Source: Flaveria trinervia (lineage: Eukaryota > Streptophyta > Magnoliopsida > Asterales > Asteraceae). Taken from it: a DNA stretch of 64,000 nucleotides. The stretch is taken from contig CM046454.1 in NCBI GenBank assembly GCA_025506515.1, forward strand, positions 37,560,503 through 37,624,502, given 5' to 3'. Every line of letters starts with the position of its first letter. Within the stretch, counting starts at the first letter, position 1. A program made the position numbers and the translations under genes. Shown here in pieces: positions 1 through 11,200 of the stretch. Below the pieces are notes generated by a model. The model was not told the DNA's origin. It saw nothing but the letters and a program-made list of their open reading frames with translations, and ran no database searches.

Positions 1-1
1 A

Positions 2-1935
2 GATGTTGCAGATCATGTGGATAAATCATCTTCTGCAGTAAGTCTTCCACCTGGTGGTACTGAAGATGATGATGATATCAGTACTCACCTTTTCAAGTTT
101 AGTGATCAACTGCCTGAGTCTGCTAAACTTGATGTTCCTGTAGCTTCAACGGCTCCATCCACAACAAATGCTCATGAGATTTCTGACTCCTCTACATCAT
201 GTGAATTGCCATCTCATACTTGGTTTCAAGAATCTGGATCAACATCTGTTGCTGCTAAACCGGCTACAAACACTTGCACTGATCTTATAGTGTACCAAGA
301 ACTGAAGAATCACCCCATGTTTGAAATCATTGGTGATATCAATGCTGGTGTCTCAACCAGAAGTCAATTGTCCAACTTCTGCTTCTATGCTCTCTTTATC
401 AGTCAGCTAGAGCCAAAGAACTATCATGTTACTTTGAGAGACAATGGATGGGTTGAAGCCATGCAGCTTGAGCTACTTCAGTTCAAAAAGCAGCAAGTGT
501 GGGAACTGGTTCCTCTACCCCAAGGTAAGTGTGCAATAGGCACTAAATGGGTGTTTAGGAATAAAACTGATGAAAATGGGCTTATTGTCAAGAACAAGGC
601 TAGACTGGTTGTGCAAGGGTTTTCACAAGAAGAAGGTATTGATTATGATGAAACCTTTGCCCCTGTAGGCAGACTAGAGGCAATTAGATTGTTCTTAGCC
701 TATGCTGCACTCCACAATCTTAAAGTTTTTCAAATGGATGTCAAAAGTGCCTTTTTGTATTGTAAAATAAAAGAAGAGGTTTATGTGTGTCAACCACTAG
801 ATTTTGACGACAATAAACATCCTGATTGGGTGTATAAACTTGATAAGGCTCTTTATGGGTTGAAGCAAACTCCTAGAGCCTGGTATGAAACACTTTCAAA
901 TTTTCTTCTTAAAAATAATTTCACTAGAGGCACCATAGATAAAACTTTGTTTATTAAGAAAGTGGATCAGCATAAGCTACTTGTTCAAATTTATGTTGAT
1001 GATATAATTTTTGCATCCTTTGATCCCCAGTTGTGTGATGATTTTACAAATTTAATGAAACAAAAGTTTGAAATGAGTCCAATGGGAGAATTACAGTTCT
1101 TTCTAGGCTTGCAAATCAAACAACAGGCTGATGGAACCTTCATTCATCAGTCAAAATATACAAAAGATCATTTGAATAAGTTTGATTTACAAAATTGTAA
1201 GCCCTGTTCTACTCCCATGTGCAACACCGCACAACTGGATGCACATCAGAAAGGTAAAGTTGTTGATGAAACACTTTACAAATGTATGATTGGGTCCTTG
1301 ATGTACTTAACAGCTTCTAGACCAGATATCATGTTTGCAACTTGTGTTTGTGCTAGATTTCAGGCTGCTCCTAAAGAGTCTCATTTGATTGCAGTCAAGA
1401 GGATCTTTAGATATCTGCAAGGTACACAATCTCTAGGTCTTTGGTATTCCACTGGACACTCTTGCAAATTAGTTGCTTTTTCTGATAGTGACTATGCAGG
1501 GTGTAAGTTAACTAGAAAGTCAACTTCTGGTGGATGTCAATTCCTAGGCAACTGTTTGATTTCTTGGCAAAGTAAGAAACAAACATCTGTTGCTACATCC
1601 ACTGTTGAAGCAGAGTACATTGCTGCGGCAAGTTGTACATCTCAGGTACTCTGGCTTCAAAACCAACTATTGGATTATGGCATTACAGAGACTAAGACTC
1701 CATTATTAATGGATAGTGCTTCAGCACTATGCATTGTCAAGAATCCAGTCCAGCACTCTAGGACCAAACATATAGAGATCAGACACCATTTTATTAGGGA
1801 TTGTTTTGAAAAAGGTCTGATTGATCCAAAGTTTGTGCCTAGTCCTGATGAGCTTGTAGATATATTACTAAGCCTTTGGATAGTTCAACTTCCCAAAACC
1901 TTGTGTTAAGGCTTGGTATGCTGCAGCTAGAATAA
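2..1935 (+). CDS. Element A pol, C-terminal part: reverse transcriptase and RNase H
   Basis: This is the copia-type polymerase that copies element RNA into DNA, with RNase H that degrades the RNA strand. The frame is already open at base 2, so the gene starts outside. An acidic linker (a DDDD run) leads into the copia RT domain, which starts near DNGWVEAM (about 440). The catalytic YVDD lies at 992-1003, with LYGLKQTPRAWYE before it. RNase H shows SDSDYAG (about 1481-1501) and TVEAEY (about 1600). One frame is open to 1909. Comparison with E at about 1862-1870 suggests a one-base loss that diverts the last 20 residues; the ancestral stop is at 1933-1935. This is the least damaged pol of the family here. 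Confidence 0.92.
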
Positions 1936-2532
1936 GTGATAACTACTGATGATCTTAGTAAACAAGTGCTGATGATCATTAGTAAACATGTCACAAATAT
2001 GTACTGATTCTGTTACAAACTACTGATGTAGTTATAACTATTGATGTTAGTAAAAACAGATAAGTACTGATGTCCTATGAAGCCACTGAAAACAGCTAAA
2101 AAGTCTGATGAGTAAGTGTTGAGGACAGTATGAAACAGCTGCAAAGCTAAGAATTGACGAAAACTACTGATGAGAATTTTCTCTTCAGTCGTTTCCACAA
2201 ACTGCTGTTTCATCCTAAACAGCTGATGACAAAACCAAGTCTTCAGTAGTTTCACAACTACTGATGACTAACACCAAGTCTTCAGTTGTTTACAATAGCT
2301 GATGACAAAACCATGTCTTCAGTAGTTTCACAACTACTGATGACTAAAACCAAGTCTTCAGTTGTTTTCAAACGTCTGATAGTTAAAACCAAGTCTTCAG
2401 TTGTTTTCTTACAACTGCTGATAACACCAACACTTTCAGTTATTTTCTTTTCAGCCTTTTCTTAACCTATAAATACCTGTACTTATAGCCAAACGTTTCA
2501 TTAGCTGTTTTCAAACCTTTTCTCTCTCAACA
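1910..2532 (+). promoter_or_regulatory. Element A pol-ORF2 spacer with repeat array and TATA box
   Basis: No gene is visible. From about 2225 to 2440 the spacer is a tandem array of roughly 76-bp units. It holds the perfect hairpin CAGTAGTTTCACAACTACTG at 2244-2263 and again at 2320-2339, alternating with CTTCAGTTGTT/AGCTGATGAC. TATAAATA follows at 2468-2475, 65 bp before the ORF2 ATG at 2533. The same arrangement occurs in B and E and, with a weaker TATA, in C. I infer an internal promoter for ORF2; transcription has not been shown. Confidence 0.6.
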
Positions 2533-5500
2533 ATGGCGACCATGAAACTCAAACCCCGACACAACTGTTTTGCCTACCTTTCGAAATCGGCCTTCTGGAA
2601 CAAGTTTGATAATGCCATCGATCTTATGGTGGATTCCCAATACCGAACAACCTTTCTTATGAATCCTACCATACACCCTAATTCCTTAACCCAGTTCTGG
2701 ACCAACGTCTCTGTCACAACTGGTGAGAATGATAGCCAAATCACTCTCCAGTCGTTGGTGAATCAGAAACAGGTCCCTCGACATCATTCGCAAAACCCTA
2801 AATTTGCATGATGGCACCTATACTAAAGAATACCCGAAAGGCACCACTGATATGTCTTTCATCAATAACAAGTATGCAGGCGACATAAGTGGTACAACCA
2901 TTCTTAAAAAGCACTTCCATGATGCCGAAAGACTTATCTTTCTTATGGTGAATGTCTGCCTTGTTCAAAGACATCTTCTTGGGATCAGATGTCTTCACGG
3001 TGGCAACAGGTATTGTACTCTATCTTTGAACGCCAAAATCTAAATTTTTCTGAGATAGTGTTCATGGAACTAAAGGATCTGGCTCAGAAACCTGTGGCAA
3101 ACAGATTGCTACTTTATCCCAAGTTTCTGATGGCCATAATTTTGAATCAATTAAAATCTGATGGCCTTGTTGGTCTTGGGGTCCCTGCTCCAGCTGTTTT
3201 AGCTGAGGTATACTCGAGACATAACTCTGACCCTACTCTTAAAGGGGCTGCCCGGATGCTAAAACCCAAGCTGAGGGAACCCACAGCCTCCACTTCCAGA
3301 TCCAAAGTCCCCACCAAACCCAAACCCAAAAAGCCCAAAAAGGCAACTCAGGGAGATGAGTCCCCTGAGGATGCCCCTGTACCACGAATACAGGAAGCAC
3401 ATACTGGTAACCCCCCAGTTATGTCCAAGACTCAACCTGCTAAAGCCGCACAGGTATCCTCTCAACAGGATCCTGTTGCAACCACAATTGGGGATCCCAC
3501 ATTACTGGAACCTATCTTAATTAAGAGGGTTACCATTGAAGAGCACCTCTCACCCCGAGTGCAATCTGCTTCGGACCAATCTCCACATGCAACCGCCCCT
3601 TAAAGCCCAACACTGATAGTTGCTAAAGTGCTGAGTCAGTTGCATTCCTCACCCCCTCCCCAGAAACCAATTACCAATGGGATACCTCAACCATTGAGGG
3701 GGAGGACCAAAATGCTTCTGATAACCAACAGCACAGGGGTTACAATGTTCAATCTCCAAGTGTAGAAAAGGAGGTTAGAACATCTGGTGAAGCTGCCACT
3801 TCTACTAATTCAGCATATGATTAGGATGAAGTTGGTAACATCCATAAGACCTCACCAGAGGCAACTGCCAATGAAGGACATAGTCCTGAGGCAGGAAGAC
3901 CCTAGTACCAAGAGCAAGGGGCACATGCATCTACTGATCTACACTCAGAGCATGTTCATCCTGATTCATTCAGGAGGTCAGGTGATTGAGTAACGACTGA
4001 TGATGACCTGGGCTTTTTCTATGATGTTTTAGCCCATAATACCATCCTAGAGAATGAGGTAAGCAGACTCAAAGTGCTTCTCTCCAAAATGTCTCAGGAT
4101 CAAAGTCCATCTACCCCAATAACCACACAGATGGCACCTTCAATTGAAGGTTCACCAAACACTTCGCCTACACACATAACTATGCCACCAGCCTCTGCCT
4201 TTGGCACCACCTCTCAGGGACAGAACCCCTCTGAGCAGATGGTTGCTATCTTTCAAAACTCCTTACCTCTCATCACTCCAATCATTACTGAGATTGTCCA
4301 TAGAGCCATAGATGAGAGGATCTCCTCAAATCTACAAACCCTCATTGATGATGCTATTCACAAATCTCTTTCTGTCTTTCAAGCCCCTAATCCCAATGCA
4401 ACCAAAAAGGGGGAGACTTCTAAGGCAGTGAAAAAAAGAAAAGGAAAAGAGTGAGAAAAACCTGAAAAAAGAAAAGGAGGTGGAGAAAGAACTGATCTCA
4501 GAACAACTGATCACATACAAGCAAAAGAAAAGTGCTGAGTCAAAAGCTAATGAAGAAAAATCCTTAGAAGATCTTGTCAAAGATGCTGATGAAGCTCATA
4601 GCAGATCCATGGATAAAATTATAGATTAGCTATTTAGACATGGTCATGACACAGCCACATTAGACTCTGAGATCAGAAGGCTGGAAATAGAAGAGATTCA
4701 AACAAGATGGGCTGGTAATAGTGTGTTGGAAAGGGAAAGATTGGAGATAATGATCAGATTCATTGCCAAATACCTTGGAAGATCATTAATAGAGATAAAG
4801 TCCTGGTCCGGAGACAGTATCTTGGAGATAACCAAGAAAATCTGCTCTGCTGGAGGCTATAATAAAGGGTTGATCATCGTAGCACTGGATGAAGCAGGTG
4901 CAGGGAAGAGAACTGAAATGGCAAAGCTCTCCAAAGCCAAACTCACCACCAAAATGCTAGATCAGTCTTCTCAAACTCCCACTCAAAAAAAACCTCATCT
5001 CTAAAATCTCCCAAATCTATCCCTAAACCAAAGCCACCCACAACTCAACCCACAAAATCAATCCCTTTACCCCAAACACCACCTCAAACCCTACCCAGTG
5101 ATACACCCAGAAGGAGGAGAAGCGTGTTGAGGGTAGAAGAAGATGAAGAAGAGTATGATGATGAAGATTGTCTGCCAATCTCTGCTGTTCTAAACTTTAA
5201 AACGCCTGAGCACAGAAGTCAACAAGTGATTACACCTGACTTGCAAATGCAAATGGTGAAGGTAAAGATTGAAGAAGCAGAACAGCAGAAGCAGCACGAT
5301 GAGCAGTTTCTCAAGATGGTTGACAAGGATTTCCCTCGGTCCTCATCCATTCAAGAAATGAAGAAACAAGCTCTGAGGTTGTACACTCTTAGACATACTT
5401 TTCAACATCAAAGAGAAAGAGTGCGGATTTGGCCAGACCCCAGGGTAAGTTCTAGAATTCATAAGAAGAATATACCAAGTAGATATCATGGCCAAGTGAA

Positions 5501-5891
5501 GAAGACCTTGAATGCTGCAATTACATTGGCCATGGTAGTCTCACCCTGGGAAATCATTGAAGAATTCAAGAGAGCTCACAACTCCAAGACAACCCCTCAA
5601 TCTATTCTTGAGAACAAAATGATCAAGAAGGGGTTATTATACAAAAGACTTGAAGATCTTCAGAAGAGTGAACTCCAGTTGTTGCTTGAAGGCTCTCACC
5701 CTGATGAATTTTCTTACAGAGAGATAACAACTGTGGAGTTGAAGAATGGAAAGACAGTGAGATATCTGTCTGAGTATTATGGCCCAGAGTTCTTCTTCGA
5801 GGGAGAAGCAGAAGAACTCACCAAGGAGGAACAAGTTGTTCTCCTTGAGGCCTATGCTAGTGAGTCTTACAGACTCATTAATGGGAATTAG
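2533..5891 (+). pseudogene. Element A ORF2, third gene downstream of pol (broken)
   Basis: The gene starts with ATGGCGACCATG and stops at 5889-5891. Order of parts: a globular N-terminal domain (KPRHNC, FWNKFDNAIDLM, GYPKGTTD-like and KHFHDAERL motifs), a Lys/Pro/Thr-rich linker (about 3290-3600), and a segment with GFFYDVLA and likely coiled coil (about 4010-4090). A helical segment follows (LEREREIMIRFIAKYLGRS-like, 4723-4900), then a basic-acidic switch (RRRR, then EEDEEEYDDED, 5100-5170), and a conserved C-terminal domain open from 5124 to 5891 (VRIWPDPRVSSRIHKK, LENKMIKKGL, YYGPEFFFEGE). Frame breaks occur near 2775, 2960, 3604-4070, 4455 and 4629 (stop). I see no signal peptide or membrane helix. 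It occupies the Sirevirus 'env-like' position, but its function is unknown. Confidence 0.75.
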
Positions 5892-6087
5892 GTTTCATGG
5901 TTGGGACAAGACTCTGTGTCCAGTTTCCCCAAGACAGAGTTCCCTTCAATACTTAGCCAAACAAAAGATTAGAAACCTTTTCCCGGCCTGTGCTTAACTG
6001 ATTACATCTGAAGCTGATCAAGAGGGTGTTTTTGCCAAGAATAAGTGGGATCATCAATAAGTTTAGAGGTTTTGGCTGCATTGATTC

Positions 6088-6095
6088 AGGGGGAG
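6088..6095 (+). other. Element A polypurine tract
   Basis: AGGGGGAG lies two bases before the 3' LTR. It is the plus-strand primer site and is identical in B, C and E. Confidence 0.9.
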
Positions 6096-6097
6096 TT

Positions 6098-6837
6098 TGT
6101 TGGACCAAAAGAACCAATGAGCCTAATCAGAAAAACCTCTAAGTCCCACAGACATTGCAACTACTGAAGAAGATCACAACAGCTGAAGACATCAGCTGAT
6201 TACAAGGTCTGAAGACAAAGTCTGAAGACAAGATCTGAAGACTTCTACTGAAGACAAATTCTAAAAGCAAAGACTGAACACAAAGTCTGAAAGAAAAGTA
6301 CTAAAGACAAAGTCTGAAAGTAAAGTACTCAAGACAAAGTATGAAGCTATCAGCTGAAGACAAAGTCTGAAAGTAAAAGTCTGAAGAACAAAGACTGAAG
6401 ACAAAGACTGAAGACAAGGACTGAAGACCAAAGTGATCAGTAGTTGTCACAATAGCTGAAGTTATTAACTTCAGTAGTTGTGATGGTTTCCTTTCAGTAC
6501 TTGTAATTTACTTTTCAGTAGTTATAGTTTCAGTAGTTGAGAACATTCTCCGTAGTTTGCATAGTTTCAGTAGTTTGTATAATTCTGTTAGATGTCACTA
6601 TCAAGTGACACCAGCAGACGTCACATTCCCTATATAAGGAATGTTGACCTAGTTGTAAAGTGTGACAATCAGCCACCACGAAAGCATATCAATGAAATAT
6701 TCCTTTGCAGAATTCTCTCTCTATAACCGTTTACTTTTCATTAATATCATTTGTGTTCTTGCGAATTGTCTAATTCATTGTTCAAATTCCGCTGCGATCT
6801 ACTCTAATTAATCAAACTTAGATCTCTGATCCTAACA
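6098..6837 (+). repeat. Element A 3' LTR (740 bp)
   Basis: The LTR runs from TGTTGGACCAAAAGAACC to GATCCTAACA; its ends form an imperfect inverted repeat (TGTTGGA/TCCTAACA). U3 is filled with CTGAAGACAAAGTCTGAAG-type repeats (about 6190-6440) followed by CAGTAGTT motifs. The core promoter has GTCACTATCAAGTGAC (inverted repeat), GACGTCAC at 6617-6624 and TATATAAG at 6631-6638. Confidence 0.92.
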
Positions 6838-7221
6838 ATAGTTGTGTGCCATCAGGTATTTTCTTAATGAATAACCGGTATTACGCGTGCATGCTATGTG
6901 ATTATGTGTTGCTGGAAGAATTTAGATACTGATGTAGTCAGGATAGGTAATGCTTGGGGTATGAAGAGTAAAGTAAGTGGCCAATCACAACTGGCCATTG
7001 TAATTAGGGACTTACTATACTTGACATAAACTGAGTTGTTCCCTTAAATGACCGTGTTGGTGTTTTAATCTTTCAGTGTGTATTAGAGGATGGCCGGTGG
7101 TAGATCATCTAACGTTTCACATGGTGGAGGTCGTGGTGCTGAACCATGGGTCCGAACTGAAGAAGTTTGTGATTAAGGAGTTTTGTCCACATAGAGAGAT
7201 GGACAAAGTTGAGAGGGATTT
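6838..7221 (+). mobile_element. Element G, left fragment: gypsy leader and start of gag
   Basis: This single-copy stretch lies between the LTRs of A and B. Bases 6838-7089 are untranslated leader with no other gene visible. Bases 7090-7221 hold gag remnants. The orientation (+) and type (chromodomain-type gypsy gag) match the gypsy 3' end at 31950-34722, so I treat both as one element, G. Its 5' LTR would lie left of A, outside the window. Confidence 0.6.
7090..7221 (+). pseudogene. Element G gag fragment
   Basis: ATG at 7090 begins MAGGRSSNVSHGGGRG, a Gly/Arg/Ser-rich start. It runs to WVRTEEVCD and a stop at about 7174. In the next frame the sequence continues as KEFCPHREMDKVERDF, which resembles the conserved core of the plant gypsy capsid domain. 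The jump from N-terminus to core implies an internal deletion of part of gag near 7160-7172. The fragment is cut at 7221 by the LTR of element B. Confidence 0.6.
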
Positions 7222-8067
7222 TGTTAGGATCAGTGATCTACGTTTGATTGATTAGAGAGTATTGCAGCGGAAATCAAACAATGAATTAGACAATTAACAA
7301 GAATACAGTTGATATTCAAAGTAAGAGCAAACGATTATAGAAAGAATTCTGCAAATCAAATATCTCATTCAATACGCGCTTTTGTGGTGGCAAAATGTCA
7401 CACATACAATCAGGTCAATCATCCCTTATATAAGAATGTCGTGGTGGAACATTCCTTATGTAGGAGATGTGATGTCTGCTGATGTCATTTGATAGTGACA
7501 TCTAACAGAATTATTCAGACGACAGAAAGTTAACACAACTACTGAAGATGTCAAAACAGCTGACATCTTCTTACAAAAATACTAAGTGCTAACTATCACT
7601 ACAACTACTGAAAAGAAACTACTGAAACTACAACAACTAAAGAACATGCTCTTCAGTCATTTTACAAATACTGAAACATAAAAGAAAACTATTGAAAGGA
7701 AACCATCACAACAACTGAAGAATGCTTCTTCAGCTGTTGTAACAAACTCTGAAGGCATCAGCACTTGTACTTGAACTTCAGCTGTTGTCATCAACTGATG
7801 TCTTCAGGTGTTGTCTTCAGTCTTTGTACTTTAGCTGTTGATCTTCAGACTTTGGTCTTCAGTTGTTGAAGTCTTCAGTACTTTAGTCTTCAGCTGTTGA
7901 AGTCTTCAGTACTTTAATCTTCAGCTTTTGAAGTCTTCAGTACTTTAGTCTTCAGCTGTTGCTCTTCAGACTTTGTCAAAAAGCTGATCAAGTCTTCAAC
8001 AGTTGTTGTGATGTCTGTGGACTTAGAGGTTTTTCTAATCAGGCTCATTGGTTCTTTTGGTCCAACA
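7222..8067 (-). repeat. Element B 3' LTR (846 bp)
   Basis: On the plus strand it begins TGTTAGGATCAGTGATC and ends GGTCCAACA, the reverse complement of the A-type LTR. The TATA box is CTTATATA at 7425-7432, and a decayed second copy of the TATA area (ATTCCTTATGTAGG) lies near 7451. U3 repeats with GTCTTCAGCTGTTGAAGTCTTCAG-like units fill about 7780-7990. Confidence 0.9.
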
Positions 8068-8069
8068 AA

Positions 8070-8077
8070 CTCCCCCT
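8070..8077 (-). other. Element B polypurine tract
   Basis: CTCCCCCT on the plus strand (AGGGGGAG on the element's strand) lies directly before the LTR. Confidence 0.88.
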
Positions 8078-8287
8078 GAACCAATGCAGCCAAAACCTCT
8101 AAACTTATTGAAGATGTCCCACTTATTATGGCAGAGAGATTTGGTCTTTTTGTCTTCTAGATCAGCTCAGAAGTGACCCATGTAAGTACAGGCCTGCGAA
8201 GAAGTCTCAATGATCTGTTTGGCAAAGGATGAATAGGAACTCTGTCTTGGGGAACTGGACACAGAGCTGTTACACCATCTAAGAGAT

Positions 8288-11200
8288 CTACTTCCTAACA
8301 ATGAGTCTGTATGACTCCCTTGTATAGGCCTCAAGGAAGGTTATCTGTTCCTCCATGGTAAGCTCCTCAGCTCCTCCTTCAAAAAGTGATTCTGGCCCAT
8401 AATATTCAGATAGTATTTGACCTGTTTCCCATTTTTGAAATCCACAGTTGTTATTACTCTACAAGCAAATTCATCTGGGTGATTACCCTCTAAGAACAAC
8501 TGGAGCTTATTCTTTCTAACTTCCTCAAGCCTCTTATATACTAACCCCTTTTTCACCATTTTATTTTCCAGCATCTTTTGTGGGGCCAGGTTAGCTTTAT
8601 AGGCTTTCTTGAAGTCATCTAGGATTTCCCAGGGTGATACTACAAAGACCAGTGAGATCACTTCATCTACAATCTTCTTCACTTGGCCAATGTATCTCTG
8701 TGGAATGTTTTTCTTGTGAATCCTATGAGACACCCTGGGATCAGGCCAAATCCTCACTCTCTCCTTTTGATATTGAAATGTATGTTTAAGAGTGTATAAC
8801 CTGAGAGCGTGCTTCTTCATGTTGATGATTGAAGATGTGGCAGCATATGCTTTGTCGACTCTTCTCAACAATTCCTCATCATGTTGTTTGTGAAGCTCTT
8901 CTTCTTCTAGCTTCACTTTCACAATTTGTCTTTGAGTTTCAGGAGTAATTGTTGGGAGGTGACTTGTGGCCTTAGGCAATTGTATAATAGCTGAGATTGG
9001 CAGCCTATCTTCATCTTCATCATTATCTTCTTCTTCTTCTAGCCTCAGTACCCTTCTCTTCCTCTTCTGGGGTACATCATCGGCTATTGGTTTTGAGGGT
9101 AAGCGAGTTGGTTTGATGGGTTGTGGTTGTGGTGGTTTTTGGGGTAAAGGTATTGCTTTAGTGGGTTTTGGTGTGGGAATTTTGACACGCAGTTCTAGCA
9201 TTTTGGATGTGAGTTCGACTTTAGATTGCTTGACTAGTTCAGTCCTGCTCCCAGCACCAGCTTCGTTTAAGGCTTCAATAACCAATCCTTTTGTATATAC
9301 TTCAGACGAATAGATCTTGGTGGTTATTGCCAAGATGCTGTCCCTGCACCATGCCTTGATTTCAATCAATGATCTACCAATATACTTCGCTATGAACCTG
9401 ATCATGATTTCTAGCCTTTCCCTTTCCAACACAATATAACTTGCCCATCTAGCTTGGATTTCTTCAATCTCCAGTCTTCTGATTTCTAAGTCAAGTTTTT
9501 CAGTGTCGTGACCTTGCCTAAACAACTGATCAATGATGTTATCCATTGATCGGCTGTGTTCGGCATCAGCCTTCTTCACCATTGTCTCCAAGTCAATCTC
9601 CTTTCCATTCTTCCTTTTCTTGTATGTGACATGAAAGTCTTTAGTACTTTCAGTCACTTTCTCCATGTCAGCATCCTTCACCTTCTCCTTCTCAGTTTCT
9701 TTCCTACTTGCATTCCTCTTTCTTTTTGCTTTCACTGACTGAATCTCCCCCTTTTTGGTTGCATTGGTTGCAAGGGGTTGATTGTCAGAAAGCCTTTTGC
9801 TCACAACATCCTCTATCAAGGGTTGTATAACTGAGGGAAGCCTTCATCAAGGGTTTTAAGTACCATATCAGTGATAGTTGATGTGATGAGAGGTAAGGAA
9901 TGTTGAAAGATAGCAGCTATTTGCTCAGGGGGGTTCTGTCCCTGAGCAATAGTACCAAAAGCAGATGCATGTGGCTGAGTGTTTTGGAGTGGCTCTGTGT
10001 ATGGGAGACCTTCAGAGGAAGGTGCCATCTGTGGGTTTTGAGGGGTAGATGGTCTTTGATCCTGAGAAATTTTGGCAAGCAGCTCTTTGAGTCTGCTCAC
10101 CACATCCTCAAGGATGGTGTTTTGGGCTAAAACATCATAAAAGAAGCCCAGGTCATCATCAGTGTTTACTGAATCACCTGACCTCCTCATAGAATCAGGA
10201 TGAACATGCTCTGAGTGTAGACCAGTAGTAGCATGTGCCCCTTGGTCATGGAACTGGGGACTTCCTGCCTCAGGACCATGTCCTTCATCGGCAGTTGCCT
10301 CTGGTGAGGTCTTATGGATAGTACAAAATTCATCCTGATCAGTTGCTGAAGCAGGAGACGTGGCAGCCTCACCAGAAATTCGAATCTCCGTTTCTACACT
10401 TGGAGATTGAATTTAGTAACCCCTGTGCTGTGGGGTGTCAGAAGCACTTTGGTCCTCCCCTTCAATGGTTGAGGCCAGCCTAGTTTTGATTGGTATCTGG
10501 GGAGGAGGTGAGGAATGCAACTAAGTCAGCACTTTGGAAATTATTATGGTAGGACTTTGGGGGGCGGTTGCAGTGGGAGAGGGTGTGAAGGCAGTATGCA
10601 CCCGGGGAGAGTGGTGCGTTTCAATGGAAACCTCCTCAAGTGAGGGAGGTTCCAGATGTATAGGTGCCCCAGAGGTGGTTGCTACAGGCTCCTGTTGAGA
10701 GGAAACCGGAGCGGTTGAGGGTGAGTGAGTACGTGTATCTACTGGGGGGTTATGACCAGTAGATATAACCTACGTTTGTGTTGCAGGGGCATCCTCAGGG
10801 GACTCATTTCCCTGAGTAGCCTTTTTGGCTTTCTTGTGTTTGGGTTTGGTGGGGACATTGGATTTGGAGGTGGTGGCTGTGGGTTCCAGCTGGTGGGTTT
10901 TCGCAGTTTGGCAGCCAGTTTGAGTGACTAGTCTGAGTTGTGCCTGGAGTATACTTCAGGCAATACAGCCATGGCAGGGACTCCAAGGCCATCAAGTCCC
11001 TCAGCTTTCAGCTGGTTTACTATAATGGCCATTAGGAACCGAGGATATAATATCCATCGGTTAGCTATAGGCTTGGAGGCCATATCCTTGAGTTCAAGAA
11101 ATAATATTTCAGAAAAATTTAAGCTTTGTTGGTCAAGGATAGGGAATAATACCTGCTGTCACCTCGTCGACATTTGATCCCAAGAAGAAGTCTTAGAAAC

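Larger units (their letters stand above)
1..6837 (+). mobile_element. Element A: Sirevirus-like Ty1/copia retrotransposon, 3' part
   Basis: The window opens inside this element. It shows pol from the integrase/RT linker to RNase H, a spacer of about 600 bp, a third gene (ORF2), a polypurine tract and a 3' LTR that runs from TGTTGG to CCTAACA. The gag, protease, integrase and 5' LTR lie left of the window, so its target-site duplication cannot be checked. The base following the LTR belongs to a gypsy leader (element G), which is therefore the likely insertion target. Elements B, C and E are the same family by gene order, LTR sequence and ORF2. Confidence 0.9.

Noticed and set aside
2533..5891. 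Calling ORF2 a host gene, for example a longin/synaptobrevin-like or transposase-like protein
   Set aside because: Such names are sometimes attached to similar retroelement proteins. The four copies lie at the same place between pol and LTR, so it is part of the element, and I see no longin or transposase motif.
6838..7089. Independent regulatory or genic sequence between A and B
   Set aside because: It leads directly into a gypsy gag start and is best read as G's untranslated leader.
8966..9313. Plus-strand frame of 115 codons with a Ser run
   Set aside because: It is the antisense of the acidic and Pro-rich segments of element B ORF2.
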